Assembly: GCA_951800645.1 (NCBI GenBank)
Contig: CATOIK010000005.1
Location: 1 to 64,000 of the forward strand
Direction of reading: 5' to 3'
Length of the DNA: 64,000 nt
DNA from: an uncultured Eubacteriales bacterium
GTDB lineage: Bacteria > Bacillota > Clostridia > Lachnospirales > Lachnospiraceae
The position numbers were made by a program, and so were the translations under genes. Under the pieces are notes generated by a model, which was not told the origin of the DNA, did not search any database, and saw only the letters and a list, made by a program, of their open reading frames with translations. Each line of letters opens with the position of its first letter. Position 1 is the stretch's first letter. Below are positions 25,708 to 34,470 of the stretch, piece after piece.

Positions 25708-26157
25708 CTATCCTTCCAGCAGCTTCCGCACCTTATCCATTAAAAGAATGGTGTCGTCTACGCTGCGGACTGCGCACATGATCGTATCGTCTCCGGCAAT
25801 ACAGCCGACAATTTCCTCAAAATGGAGGGCATCCAGGGCTGCTGCCACCGCCATGGCCATTCCGGACACCGTCTTGATCACCAGAATATTCTGGGCCATG
25901 TCCATGGAAGCAAAACCGTCCCGCATAATGCGGATGTATTTATCGCTGTAGGATTTGGGATTCTTCAGCACCATGTAGCGCTGACGGCCGCTCTCTCCCA
26001 CCGCCTTCGTCAGCTTCAGCTGCCGAATATCTCTGGACACTGTGGCCTGGGTTACCTTGTACCCGGCCTGCCGGAGCCGTTCCGCCAGCTCCTCCTGGGT
26101 TCCTATTTCATATTTGCCGATCAGCTCTACAATCTTAGTATGTCTATCCACCTTCAT
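25708..26157 (-). CDS. argR: Arginine repressor ArgR/AhrC
   Basis: The N-terminal winged helix (1-70) has YKVTQATVSRDIRQL. The C-terminal hexamerisation and arginine-binding domain contains GCIAGDDTIMCAVRS. It represses arginine biosynthesis and can activate catabolism when arginine is bound. At 149 residues it has the family length. No arginine genes are nearby; its position between nadK and recN is the conserved Clostridia arrangement. Confidence 0.95.
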   Translation of the reverse strand: MKVDRHTKIVELIGKYEIGTQEELAERLRQAGYKVTQATVSRDIRQLKLTKAVGESGRQRYMVLKNPKSYSDKYIRIMRDGFASMDMAQNILVIKTVSGMAMAVAAALDALHFEEIVGCIAGDDTIMCAVRSVDDTILLMDKVRKLLEG

Positions 26158-26172
26158 GGGGTTCCTCCTATT

Positions 26173-27027
26173 TTATACGCGGGTCATTTTCTTCCTCAGA
26201 TTTTCCAGAAACGGGACATTGTCCAACTGGATCAGGCGGGTGTAACGGTCTGCCCGACGGATTTCCAAAGTATCCCCCGGCAAAATCTCCAGTACATGGT
26301 CTCCATCAAACACGGCGGTCTGCTGCTTGCTCTCCAAATCCAATGGCCGGATACTGACGCTGTCATGGGCCGAAAACACAATACTGCGGGAATTTAAAGA
26401 ATGGGGACTGATAGGGGTCAGCACAATCAGTTCCGCTCCCGGTGCCACAATGGGGCCGCCTGCAGATAAATTGTAAGCGGTAGACCCGGTTGGGGTGGCG
26501 GCGATAATGCCGTCTGCCATATATTCGTTCAGCTTTACTCCATTTAAATACACCTGAAAGTTCAATACCTGCAGCACATCTTTCCGGGTCAGCACAATGT
26601 CGTTTAAGGCAATGCCGGTCCGGACGCCGGTCGGGCCGGCCACCCGGCCCTCCAGCATCATCCGCCGCTCAATGGTAAACCGGTTTTCCAGCAAAGAATC
26701 CAGCATGGGAAACACGGATTCGCTCTGAGATACCTGGGTCAGATACCCCAGATGGCCCATGTTGACGCCGATTAACGGCAGTTCTAAATCCACTAAATTC
26801 CGAGCCGCCTGAATCAGGGTGCCGTCTCCCCCTAAGGTAATGACGCATTCCGTTTTCTCCGGCACCACTGCCGGATCTGTATAGCCCTGCTTCTGCCCGT
26901 TTTCATCCATGGTCTGGGCGCTGCCATTGCAGACCGCCCCCCGGCTCTCCAAATAAGAGGCGATGACCCGTGCCGCCCGTTCTGTTCCCTCTTTCTGAGG
27001 GTTGGCGATGACATAAAACTGTTTCAT
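26173..27027 (-). CDS. nadK: NAD kinase
   Basis: It makes NADP+ from NAD+ and ATP. The GGDGTLIQAARN motif holds the catalytic Asp, followed by NMGHLGYLTQ and the substrate-binding TPTGSTAYNLSAGGPI. The 284 residues are normal. It is co-directional with tlyA, 27 bp downstream of it. Confidence 0.96.
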   Translation of the reverse strand: MKQFYVIANPQKEGTERAARVIASYLESRGAVCNGSAQTMDENGQKQGYTDPAVVPEKTECVITLGGDGTLIQAARNLVDLELPLIGVNMGHLGYLTQVSQSESVFPMLDSLLENRFTIERRMMLEGRVAGPTGVRTGIALNDIVLTRKDVLQVLNFQVYLNGVKLNEYMADGIIAATPTGSTAYNLSAGGPIVAPGAELIVLTPISPHSLNSRSIVFSAHDSVSIRPLDLESKQQTAVFDGDHVLEILPGDTLEIRRADRYTRLIQLDNVPFLENLRKKMTRV

Positions 27028-27054
27028 AGGTTTCTCCCGTTTCCCCCTGCCGCC

Positions 27055-27864
27055 TTACGCCTGCAGGCTTTCATGGGCTGCTTCTACCACAGCCTTTTCG
27101 TCCACCTGATAATCCGGATGATGCTCTCCCGCCGGATGATTTTTAAGATGCAGCAGATACTCAATATTTCCTTCTGGCCCTTTAATGGGGGAAAATTCCA
27201 GGTTCAGCACCTCAAAGCCAATGCCGACCGCAAATTCCATCACCTTCTGAATCACTTCCAGGTGAGTGCTCTTTTCCCGCACAACCCCCTTTTTTCCTAC
27301 CTTTTCCCTGCCAGCCTCAAACTGGGGCTTAATCAGACAGACAATCTGGCCGTCATCGGCTAAAAGAGCCTTTACCGGCTCCAGCACCTTCGTCAGGGAA
27401 ATGAAGGAAACATCAATGGAGGAAAACTGGATCTTGTCTTTTATATCCTCTGGAGTCACATAACGGATGTTGGTCTTTTCCATGCAGACCACACGAGGGT
27501 CATTGCGCAGCTTCCAGTCCAACTGTCCGTGCCCCACATCCACTGCGTAAACCTTCTCTGCGCCGTTCTGCAGCATACAGTCTGTAAAGCCGCCGGTGGA
27601 AGATCCTACATCCATGCAGACCTTCTCTGCCAGCTCCACTCCAAAATGGGTCATGGCCTTCTCCAGCTTTAAACCGCCCCGGCTTACATATTTTAAGGCA
27701 GCGCCCCGCACTTCTATATTTGCAGCGTTTTCAAACATGGAACCGGCCTTGTCTTCCTTCTGGCCTTCCACATAGACGATGCCGGACATAATAATTGCCT
27801 TCGCCTTTTCCCTGGAGGCAGCCAGCCCCCGGTTTACCAGCAGTATATCCAATCTCTCTTTCAT
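27055..27864 (-). CDS. tlyA: TlyA family 2'-O rRNA methyltransferase/hemolysin-like protein
   Basis: An N-terminal S4 RNA-binding domain (about 1-62) is followed by an FtsJ-like methyltransferase domain with the SAM motif DVGSSTGGFTDCML. TlyA of Mycobacterium methylates 16S and 23S rRNA riboses; shorter homologues in other phyla act on 23S rRNA. The start at 27864 follows AGAGGA and overlaps the dxs stop as ATGA, which indicates coupled translation. Confidence 0.92.
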   Translation of the reverse strand: MKERLDILLVNRGLAASREKAKAIIMSGIVYVEGQKEDKAGSMFENAANIEVRGAALKYVSRGGLKLEKAMTHFGVELAEKVCMDVGSSTGGFTDCMLQNGAEKVYAVDVGHGQLDWKLRNDPRVVCMEKTNIRYVTPEDIKDKIQFSSIDVSFISLTKVLEPVKALLADDGQIVCLIKPQFEAGREKVGKKGVVREKSTHLEVIQKVMEFAVGIGFEVLNLEFSPIKGPEGNIEYLLHLKNHPAGEHHPDYQVDEKAVVEAAHESLQA

Positions 27865-29810
27865 GTATTTTCCTCTGAACAATCTTCCATAATCGTAATC
27901 TGGGAAGGTGCTTCCTCCCCTTTCCTATCTTCCGCCCCCTGCTTTAAAGGCGGATAAAACTCCCTCATGGTGCGGATAATGGAGTCGCTGTCGATTTTCA
28001 GCGTCTCCCGCAGCAGAGATACATTGCCGTGCTCCACATAAGCGTCCGGCAGCCCGATACACAGCACCTTTGTCTCCGGGAAATGCTCCTGAACATAGGC
28101 CTTCACCTGCAGTCCATAACCGCCCTGAAGCACATTTTCCTCCAGCACCACCAAAAGCTCATGGACAGCCGCCAGCTTATCCACCAGTTCATAGTCCACC
28201 GGCTTGATAAAGCGGCCGTTCGCAAGCGTACAGGTAAAGCCCTGACCAGTCAGCTTGTCCCGGATATGCTCCGCTGTACTGACCATGCTCCCCACTGCCA
28301 GAAGGGCGATCCGGCTGCCTTCAAACAGCAGTTCCCCTTTTCCGTACTCCACCGGAGCATCAAACTCTTTCAGCCCTCGGTAAGCCTGTCCTCTGGGATA
28401 GCGGATGGCAATAGGCCCTTCATGCACCTCTAATGCATACTGAAGGTCTCTGCGCAGCTCCCATAAATTCTTGGGAGCCAAAATCGTCATATTCGGAATG
28501 CAGGATAAAAAGGACAAATCAAAAATCCCCTGATGGGTCTCTCCATCGCTTCCTACTAACCCAGCCCGATCCAGGGCAAATACCACCGGAAGGTTCTGAA
28601 TGCAGACATCGTGAAGAATCTGGTCGAATCCTCGCTGCATAAAGGAGGAATAGACTGCCACCACCGGCTTTAAACCGGCTGCTGCCATTCCTGCTGCTGA
28701 AGTTACAGCGTGCTGCTCTGCAATTCCTACATCAAAAAATCTGTTGGGATACCGCTTTCCAAAGGCCTTTAAACCGGTTCCGTCCGGCATAGCCGCCGTC
28801 ACCGCCACAATCCTGGGATTATGCTCTGCCAGCCGGCACAGCTCCTTGGAAAATACATCTGTGTAGCTGGGATATTGTTTTACCTTCAAAGGCTTTCCAG
28901 TGGCCACATCAAAGGAATCAATACCGTGGAACCGGGACGGATTTTTCTCCGCCGGGCCATAGCCTTTTCCCTTCTTTGTCAGCACATGAACCAGCACTGC
29001 ATGGTCCATTCGGCGAGCCTCCTTAAAGACCTTTACCAGAGCTTTTACATCATGACCGTCCACTGGCCCCAGATAAGTAACACCCATGTTTTCAAACAGC
29101 ATTCCGGGAATTACCAACTGCTTGATGCTCTCCTTGGTACGGCTGATTTTGTCCACCAGCCCTTCACCAATAACCGGAATTTTAGACAGGGCGCCGGACA
29201 CATGCTTTTTTAACTCATTATATCCGGTATCAGAGCGGATTCCGTTTAAATACCGGGACATGCCGCCTACATTTTCCGAAATGGACATGTTGTTGTCATT
29301 CAGCACAATGATAAAATTCCTGTTTAAATGGGCTGCATTGTTTAAGGCCTCATAGGCCATGCCTCCCGTCAGTGCTCCGTCCCCGATGACGGAAACCACC
29401 GCATAGTCCTCCCCTTTAATATCCCGCCCCTGAGCCATGCCCAGGCCTGCTGAGATGGAGGTGGAGCTGTGACCGGTATCAAAAGCATCGTAAGGGCTTT
29501 CCTTCCGCTTGGGGAAGCCGCTTAACCCGCCGTACTGGCGCAAATCGTCAAACAGCTCCCTGCGTCCGCTTAAAATCTTGTGGGTGTAGGATTGATGTCC
29601 CACATCCCAGATCACCTTATCCTTCGGCAGATCAAAGGCCAGATAGAGGGCGATAGTCAGCTCCACCACGCCTAAATTGGACGCCAGATGGCCGCCGGTC
29701 ACACTGATTTTTTCAATCAGAAACCGGCGGATCTCATCAGCCAACTGTTTGATTTCCTGGGGGCTTAGTTTTTTTACATCCCACGACCCCTCAATGCGTT
29801 CTAAAATCAT
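27861..29810 (-). CDS. dxs: 1-deoxy-D-xylulose-5-phosphate synthase
   Basis: It condenses pyruvate and glyceraldehyde-3-phosphate in the first step of the MEP isoprenoid pathway. The thiamine-diphosphate motif is GDGALTGGMAYEALNNA. A pyrimidine-binding domain and a C-terminal transketolase domain follow. The start MILERIEG at 29810 matches family N-termini and has AGAGGTGTGG before it; an ATG 14 codons upstream has AAGG only three bases away. The preceding ispA supplies the next stage of the same pathway. Confidence 0.96.
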   Translation of the reverse strand: MILERIEGSWDVKKLSPQEIKQLADEIRRFLIEKISVTGGHLASNLGVVELTIALYLAFDLPKDKVIWDVGHQSYTHKILSGRRELFDDLRQYGGLSGFPKRKESPYDAFDTGHSSTSISAGLGMAQGRDIKGEDYAVVSVIGDGALTGGMAYEALNNAAHLNRNFIIVLNDNNMSISENVGGMSRYLNGIRSDTGYNELKKHVSGALSKIPVIGEGLVDKISRTKESIKQLVIPGMLFENMGVTYLGPVDGHDVKALVKVFKEARRMDHAVLVHVLTKKGKGYGPAEKNPSRFHGIDSFDVATGKPLKVKQYPSYTDVFSKELCRLAEHNPRIVAVTAAMPDGTGLKAFGKRYPNRFFDVGIAEQHAVTSAAGMAAAGLKPVVAVYSSFMQRGFDQILHDVCIQNLPVVFALDRAGLVGSDGETHQGIFDLSFLSCIPNMTILAPKNLWELRRDLQYALEVHEGPIAIRYPRGQAYRGLKEFDAPVEYGKGELLFEGSRIALLAVGSMVSTAEHIRDKLTGQGFTCTLANGRFIKPVDYELVDKLAAVHELLVVLEENVLQGGYGLQVKAYVQEHFPETKVLCIGLPDAYVEHGNVSLLRETLKIDSDSIIRTMREFYPPLKQGAEDRKGEEAPSQITIMEDCSEENT

Positions 29811-29857
29811 AACACCACACCTCTGTTTCTTGGCAGCGCTTTTATACTTCATAATCC

Positions 29858-30745
29858 TTAGTTTTCCCGGTTTACCAGCATGTGAATCAGGCTTTCCAAA
29901 AACGGATTTTCTCCCGGCAGTTCTTTTAAAACAGTCACGGCCCGCTCTGAAATTTCAGCCACATCGGCCTTTGCCTTGTCAATGCCTTCCAGGGTTACAT
30001 AAGTAGTCTTATGATTCTTTTCATCGCTTAACACCGGTTTGCCCAACTGCTCTGCCGTGCTGGTTAAATCCAAAATATCGTCCTGAATCTGGAATGCCAG
30101 ACCGATAGCGGAGGACATTTCTTCTGTTTTTTGAATGGAAGCCTCGTCTGCTCCTGCCATAACAGCTCCAATCATCATGGACGCCTCTAACAATGCGCCG
30201 GTTTTCAGCCGGTAGATGAAGTCCAGCTTCTCTGCAGAAATCGGCTTATCAGTCAGCTCCACATCCACCACCTGTCCGCCAATCATACCATAGATACCGG
30301 TTTTCTGTGCCAGCAGACCGATCGCCCGGCCAACCCGCTCCGGATGCTCTGTCAGGGCAAAGGCTTTTGCTGCCGTCTCAATAGCGAAGATCAGCAGGGC
30401 GTCTCCTGCCAGCACTGCCATGTCGTAGCCGTACTTTACCCAGGTAGTGGGAAGTCCCCGGCGCAGCTCGTCATTATCCATACAGGGCAGATCGTCGTGA
30501 ATCAGGGAGGAAGTGTGAATCATCTCTATAGCTGCCATAAACGGCTCGATCTCCCGCCCGGTTCCGCCGAACAGCCGGTAGGTTTCCTGCATCAGCATAG
30601 GGCGAAGCCGCTTTCCGCCGGCCCGCACGCTGTAGTTCATGGCCTCAAAAATAGTTTTCTGATGTCCTTCCTCTGCCGGAAGATAAGACTCCACAATCTG
30701 CTCCACTGCCTGAGTCCGGACTTTTAATTCCTCACGCCTCTCCAT
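29858..30745 (-). CDS. ispA: Polyprenyl (farnesyl) diphosphate synthase
   Basis: It elongates isoprenoid chains from IPP. The first Asp-rich motif is DDLPCMDND and the second DDILD, with GGKRLRP near the N-terminus. The residues before the first motif (IHTSSLIHD) are compatible with a C15 product. At 295 residues it is typical. I chose 30745 because GGGAGG lies 8 bases before it. Its start overlaps the end of xseB. Confidence 0.93.
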   Translation of the reverse strand: MERREELKVRTQAVEQIVESYLPAEEGHQKTIFEAMNYSVRAGGKRLRPMLMQETYRLFGGTGREIEPFMAAIEMIHTSSLIHDDLPCMDNDELRRGLPTTWVKYGYDMAVLAGDALLIFAIETAAKAFALTEHPERVGRAIGLLAQKTGIYGMIGGQVVDVELTDKPISAEKLDFIYRLKTGALLEASMMIGAVMAGADEASIQKTEEMSSAIGLAFQIQDDILDLTSTAEQLGKPVLSDEKNHKTTYVTLEGIDKAKADVAEISERAVTVLKELPGENPFLESLIHMLVNREN

Positions 30746-30932
30746 CTGCATCTCCTCCCTGCAGAACAATCATCTGCTTTTCTACTTTATCAATCTTTTC
30801 TCCGCATTCCCTGATCAGTTTCATACCTTCTTTATAGTAAACAAAGGATTCCTCCAGCGTGGTGCCGGAAGCCTCCAGCTTTTCCATCAGCTCATCCAGT
30901 TCTGCGAAAGTCTGCTCAATGGTTTTCTTCAT
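30732..30932 (-). CDS. xseB: Exodeoxyribonuclease VII small subunit
   Basis: The 66-residue helical protein has the family pattern FAELDELMEKLEASGTTLEESFVYYKEGMKLI. It joins XseA in single-strand-specific exonuclease VII. Start and stop overlap both neighbours (xseA and ispA), as is usual. Confidence 0.95.
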   Translation of the reverse strand: MKKTIEQTFAELDELMEKLEASGTTLEESFVYYKEGMKLIRECGEKIDKVEKQMIVLQGGDADGEA

Positions 30933-32146
30933 GGCTGCCCTGCTCCTTTCACCGGCTCAATTTCCTTTACCTGAGCCATGATCCGCCCGTCTGTAATCTG
31001 AACAGAAATGGAATCTCCAGGTTTTACCGCTTCTACGGTCTCCACCCGCCGGTTATTTTTATCTGTAATAAAGCCAAAGCCCCGGCTGATTTTTTCCAGG
31101 GGCGACAAGCCGTGAAGCCGCCCGCCTGCAATAGCCAGCCGATGTCTGGCCTCTAAAAGCTTCCGTTCCATTACTGCTTCCATCTGTTCCTGGGCGGATA
31201 AAAGCCGCTGCCGCCCCTCCCTGATCTGCCGCTCCGGGTCGTGAAGCTTTAACCGCAGCCGGTACTGCTCTGTCTGGAACCGGCGCCGTTCAAGCTGCCG
31301 GTTCATAGCCCTGGTAATGGCCGCCTGATATACAGACCGCTGTTCCTCAAACTGCCGGTAATCAAACACTGCCAGCTCTGCAGCCGCAGAAGGAGTTGGG
31401 GCCCGCAAATCTGCCACATAATCGGCAATGGTCACATCTGTCTCGTGGCCTACAGCAGAGATAATGGGGGTACGGCACTCAAAGATGGCTCTTGCCACCG
31501 GTTCCTCGTTAAATGCCCAAAGGTCTTCAATAGAACCGCCGCCCCGGCCCACGATCAGCACATCCAGATTCATGGAATCCAACACCTGAATTCCCTTTAC
31601 GATGCTGGACACCGCCCCGTCTCCCTGCACCAGAGCCGGATACAAAATCAACTGCACAAAAGGATTCCGTCTGGCCGCAATATTGCGTATATCCTGAATG
31701 GCTGCGCCGGTGCTGGCCGTTACCACACCGATTTTTGCGGCATACTTGGGAATAGGCTGTTTATACTCTGCCGCAAACATACCCATTTCCTCTAACTCAT
31801 CCCGCAGCTTCTGAAATTTTTCAAACAAATCGCCTCTGCCGTCCAGCTCAATCTGTCTGGCATAAAGCTGGTATTTTCCATCCCGCTCGTACACATCCAC
31901 CGCACCGGTCACCACCACCTGCTGACCTTCCCTTAACTGAAAAGAGAGACCCCGCCGCTGGCTGGCAAACATTACCGCCGCAAGGGTCCCGGTTCGGTCT
32001 TTCAGTGTGAAATAAATGTGCCCGGAAGTGTGGTATTTGCAGTTAGACACCTCCCCCCGCACGGAAATCCGGCTGAGGGCAAAGTCCTGGGCAAACATAT
32101 TTTTAATATAAGAATTTACCTGTGAAACAGAATAGATACTGGCCAT
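30929..32146 (-). CDS. xseA: Exodeoxyribonuclease VII large subunit
   Basis: An N-terminal OB fold (about 1-100) is followed by the catalytic domain with GRGGGSIEDLWAFNEE and GHETDVTIADYVADLRAPTPSAAAE. A coiled-coil region precedes the C-terminal segment that binds XseB. The 405 residues are normal. The stop overlaps the xseB start by 4 bp; nusB ends 1 bp upstream. Confidence 0.96.
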   Translation of the reverse strand: MASIYSVSQVNSYIKNMFAQDFALSRISVRGEVSNCKYHTSGHIYFTLKDRTGTLAAVMFASQRRGLSFQLREGQQVVVTGAVDVYERDGKYQLYARQIELDGRGDLFEKFQKLRDELEEMGMFAAEYKQPIPKYAAKIGVVTASTGAAIQDIRNIAARRNPFVQLILYPALVQGDGAVSSIVKGIQVLDSMNLDVLIVGRGGGSIEDLWAFNEEPVARAIFECRTPIISAVGHETDVTIADYVADLRAPTPSAAAELAVFDYRQFEEQRSVYQAAITRAMNRQLERRRFQTEQYRLRLKLHDPERQIREGRQRLLSAQEQMEAVMERKLLEARHRLAIAGGRLHGLSPLEKISRGFGFITDKNNRRVETVEAVKPGDSISVQITDGRIMAQVKEIEPVKGAGQP

Positions 32147-32147
32147 A

Positions 32148-32600
32148 TTACTCTGCTGTCATAAATTTAGCCAGCACGCCGTTGATAAACGCCGGCGATT
32201 CCTTGCCGCCGAATTTCTTAGCCAAATCCACTGCCTCGTTAACGGCTACCTTCTCCGGCACCTCACTGTCATAGGTCATCTCGTAAAGCGCCTGGCGAAG
32301 AATCGTCAGCTCCACCTTGCCCATGCGGCGGGTCTTCCAGCCGTATGCCGCTTCGTTAAGCTTTTCATCCAGCTCCGGAATTTTTGCTGTCATATGCTCT
32401 ACCCGGTCGATCAAAAACCGGCGGTCCTTTTCATCTACATCTACCTGATGAACTACGGCCACAGAGCCGTCCTCTGCAGTGTCATCCTCCTCCGGCGAGT
32501 TAAAATACTGTTCTGCCTGGGCAGAGGTCTCCTCTGTAGAATAAAACTCTGCTGCAAACAGCATTTTAAAGCAATGCTCCCGCATATCTCGTCTGGTCAT
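32148..32600 (-). CDS. nusB: Transcription antitermination factor NusB
   Basis: This all-helical RNA-binding protein acts with NusE on boxA during rRNA transcription. The C-terminal EVPEKVAVNEAVDLAKKFGGKESPAFINGVL is the family signature. An acidic insertion (about 33-50, SPEEDDTAEDG) lengthens the N-terminal domain. It opens the nusB-to-recN block. Confidence 0.93.
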   Translation of the reverse strand: MTRRDMREHCFKMLFAAEFYSTEETSAQAEQYFNSPEEDDTAEDGSVAVVHQVDVDEKDRRFLIDRVEHMTAKIPELDEKLNEAAYGWKTRRMGKVELTILRQALYEMTYDSEVPEKVAVNEAVDLAKKFGGKESPAFINGVLAKFMTAE

Positions 32601-32680
32601 CCGTTTTTCCTCCTGGCAGACAAAGGCCCCTGCCTCTGCCGCTTCATTCTGTCAGTGTTCTTCTTTTTCAGACGGCTTAT

Positions 32681-32790
32681 CATCTTGACCGTAAACGGCC
32701 AAGATGCATCGGATATTCATCCGATGAGAAAACAGCCGGGAAAGTATGTTTATAAGCGAGTTTAACACATGCTTTCCTAGCTGTTTTCCC
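32681..32790. other. Three adjacent inverted repeats upstream of nusB
   Basis: CATCTTGaCCG/CGGcCAAGATG (32681-32706) and the perfect CATCGGAT/ATCCGATG (32707-32726) abut. They are followed by AAAACAGC...CTGTTTT with CGGGAAAG/CTTTCC inside (about 32729-32787). The 323 bp between nusB and the divergent transporter hold no gene. The hairpins could be a leader structure or operators for the divergent pair. Confidence 0.45.
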
Positions 32791-32923
32791 GCCATCCTGA
32801 ATTATTATGGGTTATTGTATCATATTTTCCCCTGTTTCACAACGCCCACGCATAATTTTTTGCAGATATGAGCAGACTAGAAAGACATCATTTTACATTT
32901 TTGCAATATGGAGGAACAAATCT

Positions 32924-33352
32924 ATGTGGGGATTTTTGATTGCGCTGATTTCCGGCGCACTTATGAGCATCCAGGGGGTGTTAAATACAGAGGTGACGAA
33001 GCAGACCGGTATCTGGGTTTCTGCCGGATGGGTTCAGCTTACTGCCTTTCTCACCTGTGTGGTGCTGTGGTTCTTTGCGGACAAAAGCCCGGTTACAGCC
33101 ATCTTTCAGGTTCGTCCCTGGTATATGCTGGCCGGAGGGTTGATCGGCGCTTTCATCACCTACACTGTCATCCGCAGTATGGACAGCCTGGGCCCGGCCA
33201 AGGCCACGCTGCTGATCGTGATAACCCAGATTATCGTAGCCTACTGCATTGAACTGTTCGGCCTTTTCGGCGTAGAAAAAGCGCCCTTTGAATGGAAGAA
33301 AGCCATCGGGGCGCTGATTGCCATTGCCGGAATTATTGTATTCCGTTGGTAG
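32924..33352 (+). CDS. DMT superfamily small membrane protein, YdcZ-like
   Basis: This 142-residue protein has four or five hydrophobic helices and the family start FLIALISGALMSIQGVLNTEVTKQTG. YdcZ/DUF606 proteins are small members of the drug/metabolite transporter superfamily and usually work as dimers or paired subunits; the substrate is unknown. The start at 32924 follows GGAGG. It stands alone, divergent from nusB. Confidence 0.8.
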   Translation: MWGFLIALISGALMSIQGVLNTEVTKQTGIWVSAGWVQLTAFLTCVVLWFFADKSPVTAIFQVRPWYMLAGGLIGAFITYTVIRSMDSLGPAKATLLIVITQIIVAYCIELFGLFGVEKAPFEWKKAIGALIAIAGIIVFRW

Positions 33353-33441
33353 CGAAACTATTGGAATATACAGCGAAGCATGAAAGCAAGCGGACAACGA
33401 TACAAAAAAGTGCACAACTATATGTTCCAACATTTTCTTCA

Positions 33442-34455
33442 TTAGCGTTCTCGCAGAATCATGCTTTTAATAAACTCTACGGAGCCTTCGATGCCGTAAG
33501 CCGCGCTGTTGACGCACAAATCGTAATTGACGGCATTGCCCCATTTCCGACCGGTATAAAAGTGATAGTACCGCTCATGCTGATGGTCGATCTCTTTCAG
33601 CATCTTCCGGGCGTGCTTTTCATCCAGCTCGTTAATCTTCATAATCCGGTGAAGCCGCTGCTCGAACGGGGCCGTAATAAAAATGCTGATGTGAGGAATC
33701 CGGTTGTTGGTGAGAATCACATCTGCGCAGCGGCCCATCACAATAAAGTCCTCTTTTTCCGCCATATCGCAGATTAAATCGCTCTGATTGAAAAAGACGG
33801 CATCCCGCTTGGAAAGGCCGTGATAACGGCTGAACTCCCGCATCAGTTCTTTTAAGGTCCGGCGCTCAGGAGCTGCAAAGGCCCGCTTTACCTCCGTCTG
33901 TTTGGGGCCGAAGTGGTAGCCTGCCTTATCCTCTACCATGTCCTTCTCTGCCTCCAGCCGTTTCAGCACCTCGGAGAAAATCTCCGCATCGTAAAAGTTG
34001 ATCTTCAGTGCGTCTGCCAGTTTAAAGCCAATTTCGTTTCCGCCGCTGCCGTAGGTACGGCCGATGCAGATAATCCGATGGTCTTCCTGGGAGAAACGGT
34101 TCTGGAGGTTTAAGGCGTTTAAGCTAGCCAGGCTCTGGTCCAGAATATCCTCTGATGAGAAGCTGGTGGGAAGGCTGTTTACCTCCGTAAGAATCCGGTT
34201 GTACTCTGTCATAACCATCTTCCGCACCTCTTTATCCGGAATGGTCCGGGCCATGTTGCTGATCAGAGCCAGCTCACTGCGCAGGAAATGGGCCTCCCCC
34301 CGGACGGACATCATTTCTACCATGTCATCCACGCATTTTTCCCTGTCTCTGGTAAATACCCGGCCCAGAGAAGAACCCAACTGGGTATAGACCTCTGCGT
34401 CCAGATCATAGATATGCTCCGCCAGTTCCCGAAGCATTTCCTTTGTGTATTCCAT
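33442..34455 (-). CDS. Cytidylate kinase-like family protein
   Basis: The C-terminal half (about 130-335) resembles cytidylate kinase, with a P-loop-like IICIGRTYGSGGNEIGFKLAD and an Arg-rich lid (FEQRLHRIMKINELDEKHARKML). The N-terminal ~120 residues are a helical domain of unknown role (ELAEHIYDLDAEVYTQLG). True Cmk is about 220 residues and has GxGKST; this family (AAK-like, COG1102 neighbourhood) is common in Clostridia and unproven in function. It lies just downstream of the antiporter gene. Confidence 0.75.
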   Translation of the reverse strand: MEYTKEMLRELAEHIYDLDAEVYTQLGSSLGRVFTRDREKCVDDMVEMMSVRGEAHFLRSELALISNMARTIPDKEVRKMVMTEYNRILTEVNSLPTSFSSEDILDQSLASLNALNLQNRFSQEDHRIICIGRTYGSGGNEIGFKLADALKINFYDAEIFSEVLKRLEAEKDMVEDKAGYHFGPKQTEVKRAFAAPERRTLKELMREFSRYHGLSKRDAVFFNQSDLICDMAEKEDFIVMGRCADVILTNNRIPHISIFITAPFEQRLHRIMKINELDEKHARKMLKEIDHQHERYYHFYTGRKWGNAVNYDLCVNSAAYGIEGSVEFIKSMILRER

Positions 34456-34470
34456 TGTTCGTCCACCTCC

